64,000 nucleotides of DNA from Fervidobacterium nodosum Rt17-B1 (GCF_000017545.1 NC_009718.1:682001-746000), one strand, 5' to 3'. Positions 43,530-54,050 are shown, numbered from the stretch's first letter. The notes: generated by a model from the letters alone, not told the origin. Program-made: numbers and translations.

Positions 43530-44468
43530 ATGGAAAATACAGCTGAAAAAGAATTAAAGAAAATTTCTATCATCGCAGTTTTCACAAATTTCATTTTGGC
43601 AATTATAAAAGTCAGTGTTGGTTTGATTTTCAAAAGCATGGCTGTTTTAGCCGATGGTATCGATACATCAACGGACATCCTCACATCTTCCACTATGTTG
43701 ATAGCAACTGTGATATCAAAAAAACCCGCCGATAAAGAGCATCCTTATGGCCACCAGAAAGCTGAAAACATAGGTGCGAAGATTATATCCTTCGTAATAT
43801 TTTACGCAGGTGTTAGCTTGCTAATAGAAAGTGCAAAAAGACTTATAACTGGACAATACCAAGTTTTAACAGGTTTTTTACCACTCGTCGCAGCGATAAT
43901 ATCAGTTCTCGGTAAAACTTTTCTTTTTACAATAGAATACACAACTGGTAAAAAACACAAAAGTCACGCTATGATTGCAGAAGCAAAAAACATGAGAAAT
44001 GATATAATAATGTCGGGACTCGTTTTTCTTGGAGTATTTTTAAACAAAATAGGTTTATCTTGGATGGATCCATTGGTTGGTATAATTATGTCTTGTATAA
44101 TAATAAAAGTAGCTTGGGAAGTTTTTGAAGAAAACGCTCACGAACTCATGGATGGATTAAAAGATGAAGAAATGCTCATATACGACAAAATTTTCGAAGC
44201 CTGTAAGGTTTGTGGCGCATCAAATCCACATAAAGTAAGAGTTAGAAAAATAGGCAACAAATTCGACATTGATATGGACATTGAAGTCAACGAAAACATG
44301 TCTGTTAAAGAGGCACACGACATAACAAAATGTATAAAAGAACAACTTTGTGAAACAAAAGATATATATGATATTGTTATACATGTTGAACCGGAGGCAA
44401 ACAATGAAAAAGAGCCGTTTGGACTTTCTGAAAATACTCATAGGATTAGCGATAATAGTACTAATTAA
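43530..44468 (+). CDS. Cation diffusion facilitator (divalent metal exporter)
   Basis: 312 residues, six membrane helices and a cytoplasmic C-terminal domain (about 205-300). Helix 2 has ADGIDTSTDI, the metal-binding Asp pattern, followed by HPYGHQKAENIGAKI, the CDF signature; helix 5 has LSWMDPLVGI. It exports zinc, iron, manganese or a similar metal in exchange for protons. The final 21 codons overlap the next gene in another frame. Confidence 0.92.
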   Translation: MENTAEKELKKISIIAVFTNFILAIIKVSVGLIFKSMAVLADGIDTSTDILTSSTMLIATVISKKPADKEHPYGHQKAENIGAKIISFVIFYAGVSLLIESAKRLITGQYQVLTGFLPLVAAIISVLGKTFLFTIEYTTGKKHKSHAMIAEAKNMRNDIIMSGLVFLGVFLNKIGLSWMDPLVGIIMSCIIIKVAWEVFEENAHELMDGLKDEEMLIYDKIFEACKVCGASNPHKVRVRKIGNKFDIDMDIEVNENMSVKEAHDITKCIKEQLCETKDIYDIVIHVEPEANNEKEPFGLSENTHRISDNSTN

Positions 44469-45420
44469 TTCAAAAGTGTTATCATTAAATTTAAATGAGA
44501 TATTAGAAAAATCTAAATCTGATCCAGAGTTTGCCTGGAATATGTATTTGATTTATATTTCTCAAGTTTCCAACGAACAAAGCCAATATATAAACTCGGA
44601 TGAAATTGACAAAGTCGGCAAGAAAATTTATGCGAAAAGAAAATTAGTACAGTACAAATTCGCCCTTGATGAAGATGTAGATGGTCTAATCGATTTTTTA
44701 AAAACAAACGCAATAACTGAAAAAACAAAGTATCTACTTTTAGATATATTCGACGGAGAAAGCTTATCAAACTATCTCCTAAAAAATCTGAAAAACAACA
44801 TTGATTCTCTTTATCTTCTGAAAATTATCCGTATTCCTGACAAAGATCAATTCTCAAAATCTTTGATGGCATTACTCGAACAAAAAGTCCTGTCAAAAAA
44901 GTTTTTTGAAACTGTTTTACCTTCACTTCCACAACAAATAAAAGACGAGCTGCTAAATATGATAATAGAAGAAATTACAAATTTTGTGAAAAATAAAAAC
45001 ATAACAAATGAAGAAAAAATATCGTTGGCCAACGTATATAAAGATATTTTAAAATACTACCCTTCGTATAAAAATTCTTTTATTGAAAGAAGACTAAAAT
45101 TAAACAAAAATATTTTAGTGTCTATATGGGAATTTTTAATTAAATTTTCGTTTAGCACATTATCTAACATTCGTATTTTAATAACAATATTGCTCTTAGT
45201 AGCATTGCTAATATCTTTTTCTCTACGGATTATACGATACAGGATATTCTTATTACTAGGATTGAAAAAGTTAGCGGCGTTGAGTTATAAAAAGATAGTC
45301 GAGAAAGACCCATTAAATGAAGAAAAAAGGCTTAAACTCGCTCAGTTATATGAATCAGCCGGTATGTTTGATGAGGCTTTGAATGAGTATAATTTCTTAA
45401 AGCGAATAAAATTTGAGTGA
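44404..45420 (+). CDS. Membrane protein with C-terminal TPR-like segment, unknown function
   Basis: 338 residues: an N-terminal hydrophobic segment (about 9-27), a helical extracytoplasmic region (~30-240), a second membrane helix (~248-275) and a TPR-like tail (ALSYKKIVEKDPLNEEKRLKLAQLYESAGMFDEALNEYN). ATG 44404 has GGAGG before it and lies 65 bases inside the CDF gene, so the two are coupled. I do not recognise the family; a scaffold with its TPR on the cytoplasmic side is a guess. Confidence 0.7.
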   Translation: MKKSRLDFLKILIGLAIIVLINSKVLSLNLNEILEKSKSDPEFAWNMYLIYISQVSNEQSQYINSDEIDKVGKKIYAKRKLVQYKFALDEDVDGLIDFLKTNAITEKTKYLLLDIFDGESLSNYLLKNLKNNIDSLYLLKIIRIPDKDQFSKSLMALLEQKVLSKKFFETVLPSLPQQIKDELLNMIIEEITNFVKNKNITNEEKISLANVYKDILKYYPSYKNSFIERRLKLNKNILVSIWEFLIKFSFSTLSNIRILITILLLVALLISFSLRIIRYRIFLLLGLKKLAALSYKKIVEKDPLNEEKRLKLAQLYESAGMFDEALNEYNFLKRIKFE

Positions 45421-45452
45421 AGGTGAAAATTTACAAGCGATTTACGACTAAT

Positions 45453-45484
45453 CCCTACACATTATTATTCGTGTAGGGTTTTTT
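45453..45484 (+). terminator. Terminator after the TPR membrane protein gene
   Basis: Stem CCCTACAC / GTGTAGGG with a ten-base loop and a T-run. Confidence 0.87.
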
Positions 45485-45493
45485 GTTACGTAC

Positions 45494-45504
45494 TGTGATA
45501 TAAT
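45494..45504 (+). promoter_or_regulatory. Extended -10 promoter of the aminotransferase gene
   Basis: TGTGATATAAT, with TATAAT at 45499-45504, directly after the terminator; no -35 match because that position falls in the terminator T-tract. Confidence 0.5.
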
Positions 45505-45556
45505 TTATAATGACTAATTTAAAAATACAAAAATAAATTTGGGAGTGTGATTATGA

Positions 45557-46693
45557 GTGAAAAAAGTGCCTTTGTCAAGCCCACAAATAAATTCTTCTGA
45601 TATAGAAGTTGTTGTCGAAGTCCTAAAATCAGGAAGATTAAGTATCGGTAAATACACAGAAGAATTCGAAAATTCTATTCGAGATTTTGTAGGAGCAAAG
45701 TACGCAGTTGCTGTTTCAAGTGGGACAAGCGCATTGCATTTGATATTAAAAGCTTCTGGCTTTACAGAAAAATCTCTGCTTATAGTCCCTTCATTTACTT
45801 TTGTTGCCTCTGCCAACGTAGCTTTATTTGAAAAAGGCAGTGTAGAATTTGTCGATATAGAGCCTGATACTTTAAATACAGATTCTTCTCATTTAGAAGA
45901 GGTAATAAACAAAAATTCTGAAAAATACGAAAATATATATTTCATGGGAGTAGATGTTTTTGGGCATCCTCTAGAATGGGATAGAATTGAGGCGATTTGC
46001 AACAAGTACGGCGTAAAAATAATCGAAGATTCATGCGAAGCATTGGGAAGTGAATATAAGGGGAAAAAGGCTGGATCTTTTGGAATAGCTGGTGCCTTTG
46101 CGTTCTATGCAAATAAGCAAATTACGACTGGTGAAGGTGGAATTATAGTTACAAACGATGAGGATATATACAAAATTTCCAAGTCTTTGAGAAATCAAGG
46201 TCGAGGCGAAGGTGAAGGTTGGCTTGCACATGAATACGTTGGATACAATTATAGAATCGATGAGATGTCTGCTGCCTTGGGTTGGTCACAAATGAAAAGA
46301 ATAGATGATATTATAGGCAAAAGGGATAAAGTGGCGCAAAGATACAATTATTTGCTTTCTAACCTTGAAGTCAAAACACCTGTAGTAAAAGAGTATGTTA
46401 CAAAGATGTCTTGGTTTGTCTATGTTGTCCAACTTCCAGAAAGCGTAAATAGACAAAAAAGAAAAAAAATTATGGAATATCTTGAAAATAACGGTATACA
46501 AGTTAGAAATTACTTTGAGCCAGTACATTTGCAAAAACCATACAGGGAGTTAGGATGGAAAGAGGGAATGTTACCAATTACAGAAAGTGTAGCTGAAAGA
46601 ACTTTGGCATTGCCATTTTACACTGATTTGATACAAGAAGACCAAGAATACGTGGTCGAAAAGTTAAAAGAAGCGTTAGAAATATTCGCTTAA
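45557..46693 (+). CDS. DegT/DnrJ/EryC1/StrS-family PLP aminotransferase
   Basis: 378 residues. Fold type I sugar aminotransferase: AVSSGTSALHLIL, VPSFTFVASANV, VDVFGHP and IIEDSCEALGSEYKGKKAGSFG; the PLP-binding Lys is in FYANKQITTGEGG; NYRIDEMSAALG and GIQVRNYFEPVHLQKPY finish the signature. It transaminates a keto group on a nucleotide-activated sugar for surface polysaccharide. Read from GTG 45557; an ATG at 45553 is out of frame. No other sugar genes adjoin it. Confidence 0.92.
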   Translation: MKKVPLSSPQINSSDIEVVVEVLKSGRLSIGKYTEEFENSIRDFVGAKYAVAVSSGTSALHLILKASGFTEKSLLIVPSFTFVASANVALFEKGSVEFVDIEPDTLNTDSSHLEEVINKNSEKYENIYFMGVDVFGHPLEWDRIEAICNKYGVKIIEDSCEALGSEYKGKKAGSFGIAGAFAFYANKQITTGEGGIIVTNDEDIYKISKSLRNQGRGEGEGWLAHEYVGYNYRIDEMSAALGWSQMKRIDDIIGKRDKVAQRYNYLLSNLEVKTPVVKEYVTKMSWFVYVVQLPESVNRQKRKKIMEYLENNGIQVRNYFEPVHLQKPYRELGWKEGMLPITESVAERTLALPFYTDLIQEDQEYVVEKLKEALEIFA

Positions 46694-46740
46694 TGTAATC
46701 ATATAAAACTTGGTTAAAAACACGAAGAGGGGGATTAGGT

Positions 46741-48216
46741 GTGTTAGAGAGTATTTTGAATGTTGCGTTTTCATCTTTGCTTACAACAATATCAATGCCT
46801 GGTTATCTATACGGGGGATTAATATTTTTTTCTTTGATACCTTTGTTCTTTGCCCTTGAAAAAAAAGGACCTTTTTCAGCAGCTATCTTAAGCTTTTTGT
46901 ATTTTTTTATATTTTCATTTGCGAATTTTCATTATTTGATAAATACATTAACTAAAGGGATGCCTGAGCTTTTTGGCAGATTCTCGTCAGTCACAGGTAT
47001 TTTAGTTTTTATACTCTTTTGTGTATTAGAAGCTCTTCCTTTCCTACTTTTTGGATTTCTATATGGTCTGTGGAATGAGAAGATTAGATTCAGAATTTTA
47101 GAACCTATTTTTGTTGCGTCTGTTTATGTCATTTCAGAGTATCTTAGAAGTTTGGGAGATCTTGGATTCACAGGTGGAAGATTGAGTGACGCTCTTTACA
47201 GCTTTAAAGGCTTAATCCAAATAACACAGATTACTGGAACTTTGGGTTTGGTATTAATAATAGTGATTTTTAACTATGAGGCTTATAAACTTTTAAAAAA
47301 GAATAAGTACGGAATATCAATTGTATTAGCCGCTTTTGCAATAATAATTCTTGTAAACGGGATTATAGATTCAAAGTTGCCAATTACTATTGGTGAAAAG
47401 CCCGTTGTTTTAGCCCAAACAAACGTTCCGCAAAATGTAAAATACACTTATCCTTCCTCAACAATACTTGAATATTTGAACGAAAAATTTTCTGATTCAC
47501 CAGATTATTTAACGGTATTCCCTGAAGCAGTTTTTCCAGGTGAGGATATAAGAAGAAATAAAGAAGTGGAAGAAAAGCTCATTCAATCTTTCAAAAATAG
47601 AACGATAGTAATTGGTTATCCAACATTTGAAGGGAACGCAGTTTTTAACAGTTTGAACATTTACACTAAAGGCGTCTATGTCGATAAATATGATAAAATA
47701 AAGCTTTTCCCATTTGTTGAAATGCTTCCTTACAAATCTATATTCGGTCATTTTGAATTTCTCAAAGGAATGTATTATTTCACACCAGGTACTTTAAAAC
47801 AGATAAAAATCGATGGATATGGGAATGTTGGTTTTTTAATTTGCTTTGAATCATATTTCTCTTCACTAACACGTAAAGTTGCAAAAGATTCAGACTTTAT
47901 AATAGTTTCCACAAACGATGGTTGGTATAAATCAAAAATAGCTTTAATACAACATTACACACAAACAATCTTCAGAGCTGTGGAAAATGGTAGGTACGTT
48001 GTTCAAGTTTCAAATACAGGGGTAAGTGGTGTGGCTGATTATTATGGCAATTTTCAAATACTGCCTGATGGAACAGTATGGAAGGTATTATATGTAAAAA
48101 CAAATAATAAAACCACATTCTACACAAAATACGGTGATTACATAGTTATAATAGCTTTATTCTTTATGATATTTTCTGGATTGTCATCGAAACGAAAAAG
48201 TTCAATTTTTGATTAA
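46741..48216 (+). CDS. lnt: Apolipoprotein N-acyltransferase
   Basis: 491 residues: an N-terminal six- to seven-helix membrane part (to about 225) and a nitrilase-fold domain with a final helix. The catalytic triad fits Glu in VFPEAVFPGED, Lys in DKYDKIKLFPFVE and Cys in VGFLICFESYF; SNTGVSGVADYYG is the usual closing motif. It N-acylates lipoproteins in the outer face of the cytoplasmic membrane. This implies true triacylated lipoproteins, in line with an outer envelope. GTG start after AGAGGGGG. Confidence 0.93.
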   Translation: MLESILNVAFSSLLTTISMPGYLYGGLIFFSLIPLFFALEKKGPFSAAILSFLYFFIFSFANFHYLINTLTKGMPELFGRFSSVTGILVFILFCVLEALPFLLFGFLYGLWNEKIRFRILEPIFVASVYVISEYLRSLGDLGFTGGRLSDALYSFKGLIQITQITGTLGLVLIIVIFNYEAYKLLKKNKYGISIVLAAFAIIILVNGIIDSKLPITIGEKPVVLAQTNVPQNVKYTYPSSTILEYLNEKFSDSPDYLTVFPEAVFPGEDIRRNKEVEEKLIQSFKNRTIVIGYPTFEGNAVFNSLNIYTKGVYVDKYDKIKLFPFVEMLPYKSIFGHFEFLKGMYYFTPGTLKQIKIDGYGNVGFLICFESYFSSLTRKVAKDSDFIIVSTNDGWYKSKIALIQHYTQTIFRAVENGRYVVQVSNTGVSGVADYYGNFQILPDGTVWKVLYVKTNNKTTFYTKYGDYIVIIALFFMIFSGLSSKRKSSIFD

Positions 48217-48271
48217 TTTTTTGATTAGTTTTTCAAATATAAATTATTTAAATATCTGGGAGGTTTAAATA

Positions 48272-49612
48272 GTGAAAAACGTTCCGGCGAATATCGAAGC
48301 TGAACAGGCTTTAATTGGAAGTATTCTAATAGAACCAGAAAAATTGGATAATATTGTTTCAATTGTTAGCTCTTCTGATTTTTACGACCAAAGACATAGG
48401 TACATATTCTCCGTAATAGAACAATTACACGATGAAGGATTACCCATTGATATAATTTCTGTTTGCGATCGATTGAGAAACCAAGATTTACTCGACAAGA
48501 TTGGAGGAGAACTTTACGTTGCCCAACTTGCCGATAGTGTCCCAACTTCGGCTCACGCTGAAATTTATGCTCAAATAATACGTGATAAAGCTATACTCAG
48601 AGAACTAATAGCGGCTGGAAGTCAGATAGTTCAGAATGCTTATACAGATGTGGCCGTCGATGAAATTTTAGATGAAGCCGAGAGGCTAGTTTTCAGAATA
48701 GCCGAATCTAGAGCCACTAAGACATACATCGATGTTAAAAGTGCATTGACAGAAGTATTTGAACATTTAGAAGAATTGAGAGAAAAACATTTAAAAGGAC
48801 TGGGTGGCCTTGTCACGGGTATACCAACTGGATTTAAGAAGCTTGATGAAATGACATCAGGATTTCATAGATCCGATTTAATAATAATCGCCGCAAGACC
48901 GAGCGTTGGAAAAACTGCATTCGCATTAAACTTAGCAAAAAATATGGCGCTTGTAGGCGAAGCATCGGTTGGTATATTCAGTCTTGAAATGAGCAGAGAG
49001 CAGCTTATACAAAGATTATTATGTATGGAATCCCTTGTAGATCTCCAAAAAGTAAGAAGAGGTTGGTTAAGCGATGATGAATGGAAAAGACTTGTTCAAG
49101 GTGCTTCGAAATTAATGAAGGCAAATATTATCGTCGATGATGAATCAAATCTCGAACCGCGTGTACTAAGGGCAAAGGCAAGGAGAATGAAAAAAGAATA
49201 TAACGTAGATGCGATTTTCATAGATTATCTGCAGCTTATGAACCTTGGTGATAGAAGAGATAGTCGTCAACAAGAGATATCCGAAATCTCACGCTCGTTA
49301 AAATTACTCGCAAGAGAATTAGACATATCTATTATTGCACTATCTCAGCTTTCAAGAGCTGTTGAACAAAGAGAAGATAAACGTCCAAGGCTCAGTGATT
49401 TGCGTGAATCTGGTGCTATTGAGCAAGATGCCGATGTTGTAATATTCCTTTACAGGGATGAATATTACAAGAAACAACACGTTGACCTTCCACACGAAAC
49501 TGAGATTATAATAGGCAAGCAAAGAAATGGACCAATAGGTACAGTAACACTTATGTTTAATCCATCTTTCACAAATTTCTTTGAAGCTGATGCTTTCCAT
49601 TCCAATTCATAA
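48272..49612 (+). CDS. dnaB: Replicative DNA helicase DnaB
   Basis: 446 residues. N-terminal domain begins PANIEAEQALIGSIL; RecA-like core has AARPSVGKTAFALN (Walker A), GIFSLEMSREQL, AIFIDYLQLM (Walker B), LSQLSRAVEQREDKRPRLSDLRESGAIEQDADVV and IGKQRNGPIGTV. Hexameric helicase that unwinds the replication fork. No intein is present, and the length is normal. GTG start with GGAGG ahead. Confidence 0.96.
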   Translation: MKNVPANIEAEQALIGSILIEPEKLDNIVSIVSSSDFYDQRHRYIFSVIEQLHDEGLPIDIISVCDRLRNQDLLDKIGGELYVAQLADSVPTSAHAEIYAQIIRDKAILRELIAAGSQIVQNAYTDVAVDEILDEAERLVFRIAESRATKTYIDVKSALTEVFEHLEELREKHLKGLGGLVTGIPTGFKKLDEMTSGFHRSDLIIIAARPSVGKTAFALNLAKNMALVGEASVGIFSLEMSREQLIQRLLCMESLVDLQKVRRGWLSDDEWKRLVQGASKLMKANIIVDDESNLEPRVLRAKARRMKKEYNVDAIFIDYLQLMNLGDRRDSRQQEISEISRSLKLLARELDISIIALSQLSRAVEQREDKRPRLSDLRESGAIEQDADVVIFLYRDEYYKKQHVDLPHETEIIIGKQRNGPIGTVTLMFNPSFTNFFEADAFHSNS

Positions 49613-49669
49613 AACATTAAGCGATTAACAGTGAAAAAAGACCGTTGATGTAGGACAGGAGGTACTAGA

Positions 49670-50152
49670 ATGATAAGAGCTGTTTATCCTGGTTCATTCG
49701 ATCCAATTACGTATGGACATATAGATATAGCTAAAAGAGCTGCAAAACTCTTTGATGAATTATATGTCGTTGTTATGGAAAACAAGAGAAAAAATTATAC
49801 GTTTACCGTAGAAGAACGAATAGAAATGGTTAGAGAGTGTTTAAAAGATATCCCAAACGTAAAAATAGAAAGTTTTTCTGGTTTACTTGTTGAGTACACT
49901 GAAAAAAATAAAATTAACGTTGTTATTAGAGGTCTTCGCGCTGTTACGGATTTTGAATATGAATTGCAGATGGCACTTGCAAATAAAGAGATATGCAATG
50001 GAGTAGAAACTGTTTTTCTTATGACCGATAAAAGTTATTCTTTTCTTTCTTCAAGTCTTGTAAAAGAAGTTGCTTCTTTCGGAGGACCAATATCCCAGTG
50101 GGTTCCGGAGAATGTAGCTAAGAAGTTGTCTGAAAAAATTCAAAAGAGGTGA
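49670..50152 (+). CDS. coaD: Phosphopantetheine adenylyltransferase
   Basis: 160 residues. [21 protein letters not shown] holds the nucleotidyltransferase T/H-x-G-H motif, [16 protein letters not shown] is family-specific, and the end has [18 protein letters not shown] with the S-S-S loop. Fourth step in coenzyme A synthesis. GGAGGT precedes the ATG. Confidence 0.96.
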   Translation: MIRAVYPGSFDPITYGHIDIAKRAAKLFDELYVVVMENKRKNYTFTVEERIEMVRECLKDIPNVKIESFSGLLVEYTEKNKINVVIRGLRAVTDFEYELQMALANKEICNGVETVFLMTDKSYSFLSSSLVKEVASFGGPISQWVPENVAKKLSEKIQKR

Positions 50153-50156
50153 AATT

Positions 50157-50885
50157 ATGGAATTAAATCACATGCATGAAGATAAGTCAAATAAAGCATT
50201 AGTACAAGCACAAAATTTATCAAAAATTTACGGGAATGGTCCGTCGAAAGTTATCGCTTTAGATAATGTAAACCTTGAAATATACGAATGTGAAATTATA
50301 GCGATACTTGGTCCTTCAGGTTCTGGTAAAACAACGCTTTTGAATTTATTAGCGGGGCTTGATGTACCATCTTCTGGGCAAATTATCATTGATGGGGTAG
50401 ATATAACGAGTTTAAGTGAAGAAGAAAAAACAAAATTCAGAGCAAAGAATATGGGATTCATTTTCCAATTTTTTAACTTAATTCCTGTGCTGAACGCAGT
50501 GGAAAATGTTGAATTACCAATGCTTTTGAACAAATATTCACTTTCTGAAGCAAGAAAAAGAGCACTGGAACTTTTAGAAAAGTTGAATATACTTCATAGA
50601 AAGGATGCTTATCCATCACAACTTTCTGGTGGAGAACAGCAAAGAGTCTCTATAGCGCGGGCACTATCAACTCGTCCAAAGATAATATGGGCGGACGAAC
50701 CAACAGGCGCCCTCGATAGTAAAAACGCAGAACAAATAAAACAATTGATAATAGAGCTAAATAAAGAATTTGGTACAACATTCGTTATAGTCACGCATGA
50801 CCCTTCTGTTGCACAAATAGCTAATAGAATATTTAGAATGGAAAGTGGACAAATTGTTGAAGTTATAAATAAATTTGAAAAATAA
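50157..50885 (+). CDS. ABC transporter ATP-binding protein, LolD/MacB type, without adjacent permease
   Basis: 242 residues. Walker A GPSGSGKTTLLNLL, Q loop FQFFNLIPVLNAVENVELP, signature LSGGEQQRVSIARAL, Walker B IIWADEPTGALDS, H loop VTHDP. The NLIPVLNAVENVELPMLL segment is characteristic of the LolD/MacB/FtsE group that powers FtsX-like permeases. No FtsX-type permease lies beside it, so its partner is encoded elsewhere. The start is four bases after coaD. Confidence 0.9.
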   Translation: MELNHMHEDKSNKALVQAQNLSKIYGNGPSKVIALDNVNLEIYECEIIAILGPSGSGKTTLLNLLAGLDVPSSGQIIIDGVDITSLSEEEKTKFRAKNMGFIFQFFNLIPVLNAVENVELPMLLNKYSLSEARKRALELLEKLNILHRKDAYPSQLSGGEQQRVSIARALSTRPKIIWADEPTGALDSKNAEQIKQLIIELNKEFGTTFVIVTHDPSVAQIANRIFRMESGQIVEVINKFEK

Positions 50886-50913
50886 AAAATCGTAGGCATT
50901 TGGGGTGTAATAA

Positions 50914-51876
50914 ATGGTTGTCTATTTGACTGGTAATTCAAGATTTAAAAAGGAACTGTACATAAAAGATTACCTTAATAAATATAAGAACTATCAATAT
51001 ATAAAAATCTTCTCAAACGATGAAGGAAAATTGGAAGAATTGAAAAACGCTTCGATAAGTCTGGGACTTTTCTCAGAAGGAAAGATATACGATCTTGTTG
51101 ATTTTGATGAATGGTCAAAATCCGAAAAGGAAGAATTCTATAAAATTGAATTCCCTGACGAAAATGTAATAGTATTAGTTAGAACTGAAAAAGCTATTCA
51201 AAAAGATTTGAAGGATAAGGTAATCGTTCAAAATTTTGATAAACCAAAAGATTGGGAAGATGAAAAATGGTTACAATTTATCATGGATAGCGCCAAGCTT
51301 ATAGGTGTAGAAATTTCACAAGAGATAGCACACGAATTGTTAGAAATTGTAGGGCCTGACGAAGACACAATAATTAGCGAGCTTGAGAAAATCAAAATAT
51401 ACTCACTTGGTAAACCTCATATCGAAGATATAGAAGATATAACATACAAGAGAACTGTAAGCAAATTAGACGAATTTGCTTACCTTTTGAGCGAAGGAAG
51501 GTTAGATGACGCAAAAAACTTAATCTTCGAAATCAGTAATGAATACGAACCCGTTTTTATTTTATATGCACTTAGCAAACATTTTATTGAATTATTGAAT
51601 TTAATAGCAACAGTTGAAAGAAAACATAAATACTCCTGGCCACAAATAAAAGAAATATCAAAACAAACAGATATACCTATTCCTAGAGTGACAAGGTTTC
51701 TCGGATTTAAATTTAAAGACTCAAAATTCTCACCAATAAACCATCTTGAAAAATATACATTAAAAGAAGTGAAGAATATTCTTGAATACTTGTATTCAAT
51801 GGACAGACAAATAAAATTAGGTGCCGACCCAAAAGTTGTCTTAGCGAATTTTATAACCTATTTGAAAAATCTGTAA
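50914..51876 (+). CDS. holA: DNA polymerase III delta subunit
   Basis: 320 residues. Diverged but recognisable HolA: N-terminal [18 protein letters not shown], mid-region [43 protein letters not shown], and the C-terminal collar [28 protein letters not shown]. It opens the sliding clamp in the clamp loader. Position before era and downstream of dnaB and coaD is consistent with a housekeeping run. Confidence 0.85.
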   Translation: MVVYLTGNSRFKKELYIKDYLNKYKNYQYIKIFSNDEGKLEELKNASISLGLFSEGKIYDLVDFDEWSKSEKEEFYKIEFPDENVIVLVRTEKAIQKDLKDKVIVQNFDKPKDWEDEKWLQFIMDSAKLIGVEISQEIAHELLEIVGPDEDTIISELEKIKIYSLGKPHIEDIEDITYKRTVSKLDEFAYLLSEGRLDDAKNLIFEISNEYEPVFILYALSKHFIELLNLIATVERKHKYSWPQIKEISKQTDIPIPRVTRFLGFKFKDSKFSPINHLEKYTLKEVKNILEYLYSMDRQIKLGADPKVVLANFITYLKNL

Positions 51877-51907
51877 ATTAGAAATCTTTAAAAGAGGTGA
51901 ATTTTAT

Positions 51908-52813
51908 ATGCAATTAATAAAATCAGGTTTTGCATCATTTGTTGGGAAACCAAATGTTGGTAAATCTTCTATAATAAATGCAATAATGAAAAAGAAAGTT
52001 GTTATTGTATCTGAAAAACCTCAAACAACGAGGAATAGGATAAATGTAATTTACACAACTGATGATTTTCAGATTGTCTTTGTCGATACTCCGGGTATAC
52101 ATAAGCCACTTCATAGATTAGGAGAATACATGGTAAAGGCCGCTGTACAAGCTCTTAAAAATGTTGATTTACTTCTTTTTACGGTAGATGCCAAAGAAGG
52201 ATTTGAGACTCCTGAAGAATACATAATTGAATATGTAAACCAATCAAAAACACCTGTAATAGGGGTTATAAACAAAATAGACCTTGTCGATAGAGAAAGG
52301 ATAGATAGCATAGAAGAAATTATGAGGAAAAAAGTTGAAAATTTAAAAGAAGTTGTTAAAACTTCTGCCGTTACTGGTGAAGGACTAGATAAACTTTTAG
52401 AAGTTATAGTGGAAAATCTTCCTGAAGGCCCGCAGTTTTATCCAGAGGACATAGTCGTTGATAGACCTCTTTCTTTTATAGTTTCAGAGCTAATACGTGA
52501 AAAAATATTCCATTTTACCTACGAAGAAGTACCACATTCTGTCGCAGTAATAGTTGAGGAGATAAAGGAAAGAGAAAATGGGGTTTTCTATATAAGGGCA
52601 AACATATACGTTGAAAGAGAGAGCCAAAAAGGTATAATAATAGGCCAGAAAGGTCAAATGATAAAGAAGATCGGTGAAAGTGCAAGAAAGGATATTGAAT
52701 ATTTCTTAGAATCAAAAGTTTACCTTGATTTGTTTGTTAAGGTTAAAAAAGATTGGAGAAATAAAGATTTCATTATACTCAACGAAATAGGGATGAGAGA
52801 TGATTTGGAATAA
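51908..52813 (+). CDS. era: GTPase Era
   Basis: 301 residues. G1 GKPNVGKSS, switch region [14 protein letters not shown]3 DTPGIHKP, G4 NKIDLVD, then a C-terminal KH domain with [24 protein letters not shown]. It binds the 3' end of 16S rRNA and checks 30S maturation. The last 35 bases overlap the convergent GH114 gene. Confidence 0.96.
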   Translation: MQLIKSGFASFVGKPNVGKSSIINAIMKKKVVIVSEKPQTTRNRINVIYTTDDFQIVFVDTPGIHKPLHRLGEYMVKAAVQALKNVDLLLFTVDAKEGFETPEEYIIEYVNQSKTPVIGVINKIDLVDRERIDSIEEIMRKKVENLKEVVKTSAVTGEGLDKLLEVIVENLPEGPQFYPEDIVVDRPLSFIVSELIREKIFHFTYEEVPHSVAVIVEEIKERENGVFYIRANIYVERESQKGIIIGQKGQMIKKIGESARKDIEYFLESKVYLDLFVKVKKDWRNKDFIILNEIGMRDDLE

Positions 52814-53747
52814 TATATTCGGCTAAATTTTTAAAATTATCCGCTGAATTTCTCAAAGATATCCTTGGAACATTCGGAAAAGTAAGTTTCATGTCATATC
52901 GTGCAATGTAGTATAAAAAATTGTACTTTTTAGCAAGCTCAATGTATTGATTTATTCTTTGAACGTTTTCTTTATCGAAAGGATTACCGTTGTCTATGTA
53001 TTCCACAGATAAAACAGTAACGCCCATTTTTTGAACGTTTATTAAAATCTTAATTCTTTGTTGAAAAGCATCGGATAAAGTATTTAGTTTGAGCTTATCA
53101 AAAAATAAACTTTCAACGACAACATACTTAACTCTATCCGTGAGGGCTGGGTAATCGTTTAGTATCTCTTCGCCATTTACTAACGCAAACTGGAAATTAT
53201 TAAAATCTCTTGTTAGAGTATTTATTAACTCAAACATAGCTATTTTTAAATCTTTCTCAGATTTACCAGTTATCTTTTGCAGAGTTTCATGTTTATAAAC
53301 ATTTGTCCAATCAAACATTACACCATCAAAACCCGATTTCTTTACTCTGTTTAAGTAATTTCTCATCATATCATACCATTCTCTGTACCAGTACTTTACA
53401 TAGTATTCTCCTTTCCAACCTTCCAAAGGAGATAATATAATGGATTTATTAAGACTTTTCCAATAAAATCTCCAATTTTCCGCTATACCTAAATTCACAT
53501 AAGCAAAGACTTTTTTACCTGTGCTTTTTAGTTGACTTATGTCAGAATAACTAAACTCCGTTTTTTCCGTACCATCAGCGGAGTAATCAATTACAACAAT
53601 ATTGGATTTTATACTAAGCAATTGATTAATATCGGAACCATTTGTAAATAATATCCAATCTTGATCAACTTGTTTTGTAAAACCTATTAATGCAACTAAA
53701 AGAGCCAAAAAAATTAATAAGAAATATTTCGTCAAATCATCTAACAT
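52779..53747 (-). CDS. GH114 / TM1410-like glycoside hydrolase
   Basis: 322 residues, signal or anchor at about 8-24. The rest is a TIM-barrel of the TM1410/GH114 family: [53 protein letters not shown] and VESLFF hold the candidate acidic residues. Family members are endo-alpha-1,4-polygalactosaminidases, related to the hydrolase domain of PelA. This would fit a Pel-like polymer made with the PelF-like enzyme at 24.8-26.2 kb. Convergent 35-base overlap with era. Confidence 0.83.
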   Translation of the reverse strand: MLDDLTKYFLLIFLALLVALIGFTKQVDQDWILFTNGSDINQLLSIKSNIVVIDYSADGTEKTEFSYSDISQLKSTGKKVFAYVNLGIAENWRFYWKSLNKSIILSPLEGWKGEYYVKYWYREWYDMMRNYLNRVKKSGFDGVMFDWTNVYKHETLQKITGKSEKDLKIAMFELINTLTRDFNNFQFALVNGEEILNDYPALTDRVKYVVVESLFFDKLKLNTLSDAFQQRIKILINVQKMGVTVLSVEYIDNGNPFDKENVQRINQYIELAKKYNFLYYIARYDMKLTFPNVPRISLRNSADNFKNLAEYIIPNHLSSLFR

Positions 53748-53779
53748 ACTCTTATCACTTCCATTAATACAAATAATAC

Positions 53780-53805
53780 AAAACGCCCCTTGTTTGGGGC
53801 GTTTT
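53780..53805. terminator. Terminator of the rpsF-ssb-rpsR operon
   Basis: Stem AAAACGCCCC / GGGGCGTTTT with a six-base loop. On the minus strand the right-hand arm ends in T; symmetrical flanks allow either direction. Confidence 0.88.
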
Positions 53806-53819
53806 AAATGTCCTCAAGA

Positions 53820-54050
53820 TTAGTACTTTATATATGGTAAGAGCGCCATTTGTCTTGCTCTTTTAATAGCTATTTTGACCATTCTTTGGTGTTTAGCACA
53901 ATTGCCTGTTAACCTTCTTGGGAGTATCTTTCCTTTTTCGTTTAAGAAATCTTTAAGTATTCTTATATCTTTATAATCAACGTATTCAACGTTCATTTCA
54001 CACATTTTACAAGCCTTTACTTTTCTCCTTCTCTGTCTTACTTTCGGCAT
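53820..54050 (-). CDS. rpsR: Ribosomal protein S18
   Basis: 76 residues. S18 core [45 protein letters not shown]. The N-terminal CKMC pair and later NCAKH could form a zinc site, the C-plus form of S18 seen in some thermophiles (from family knowledge). It pairs with S6 on the 30S platform. Confidence 0.96.
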
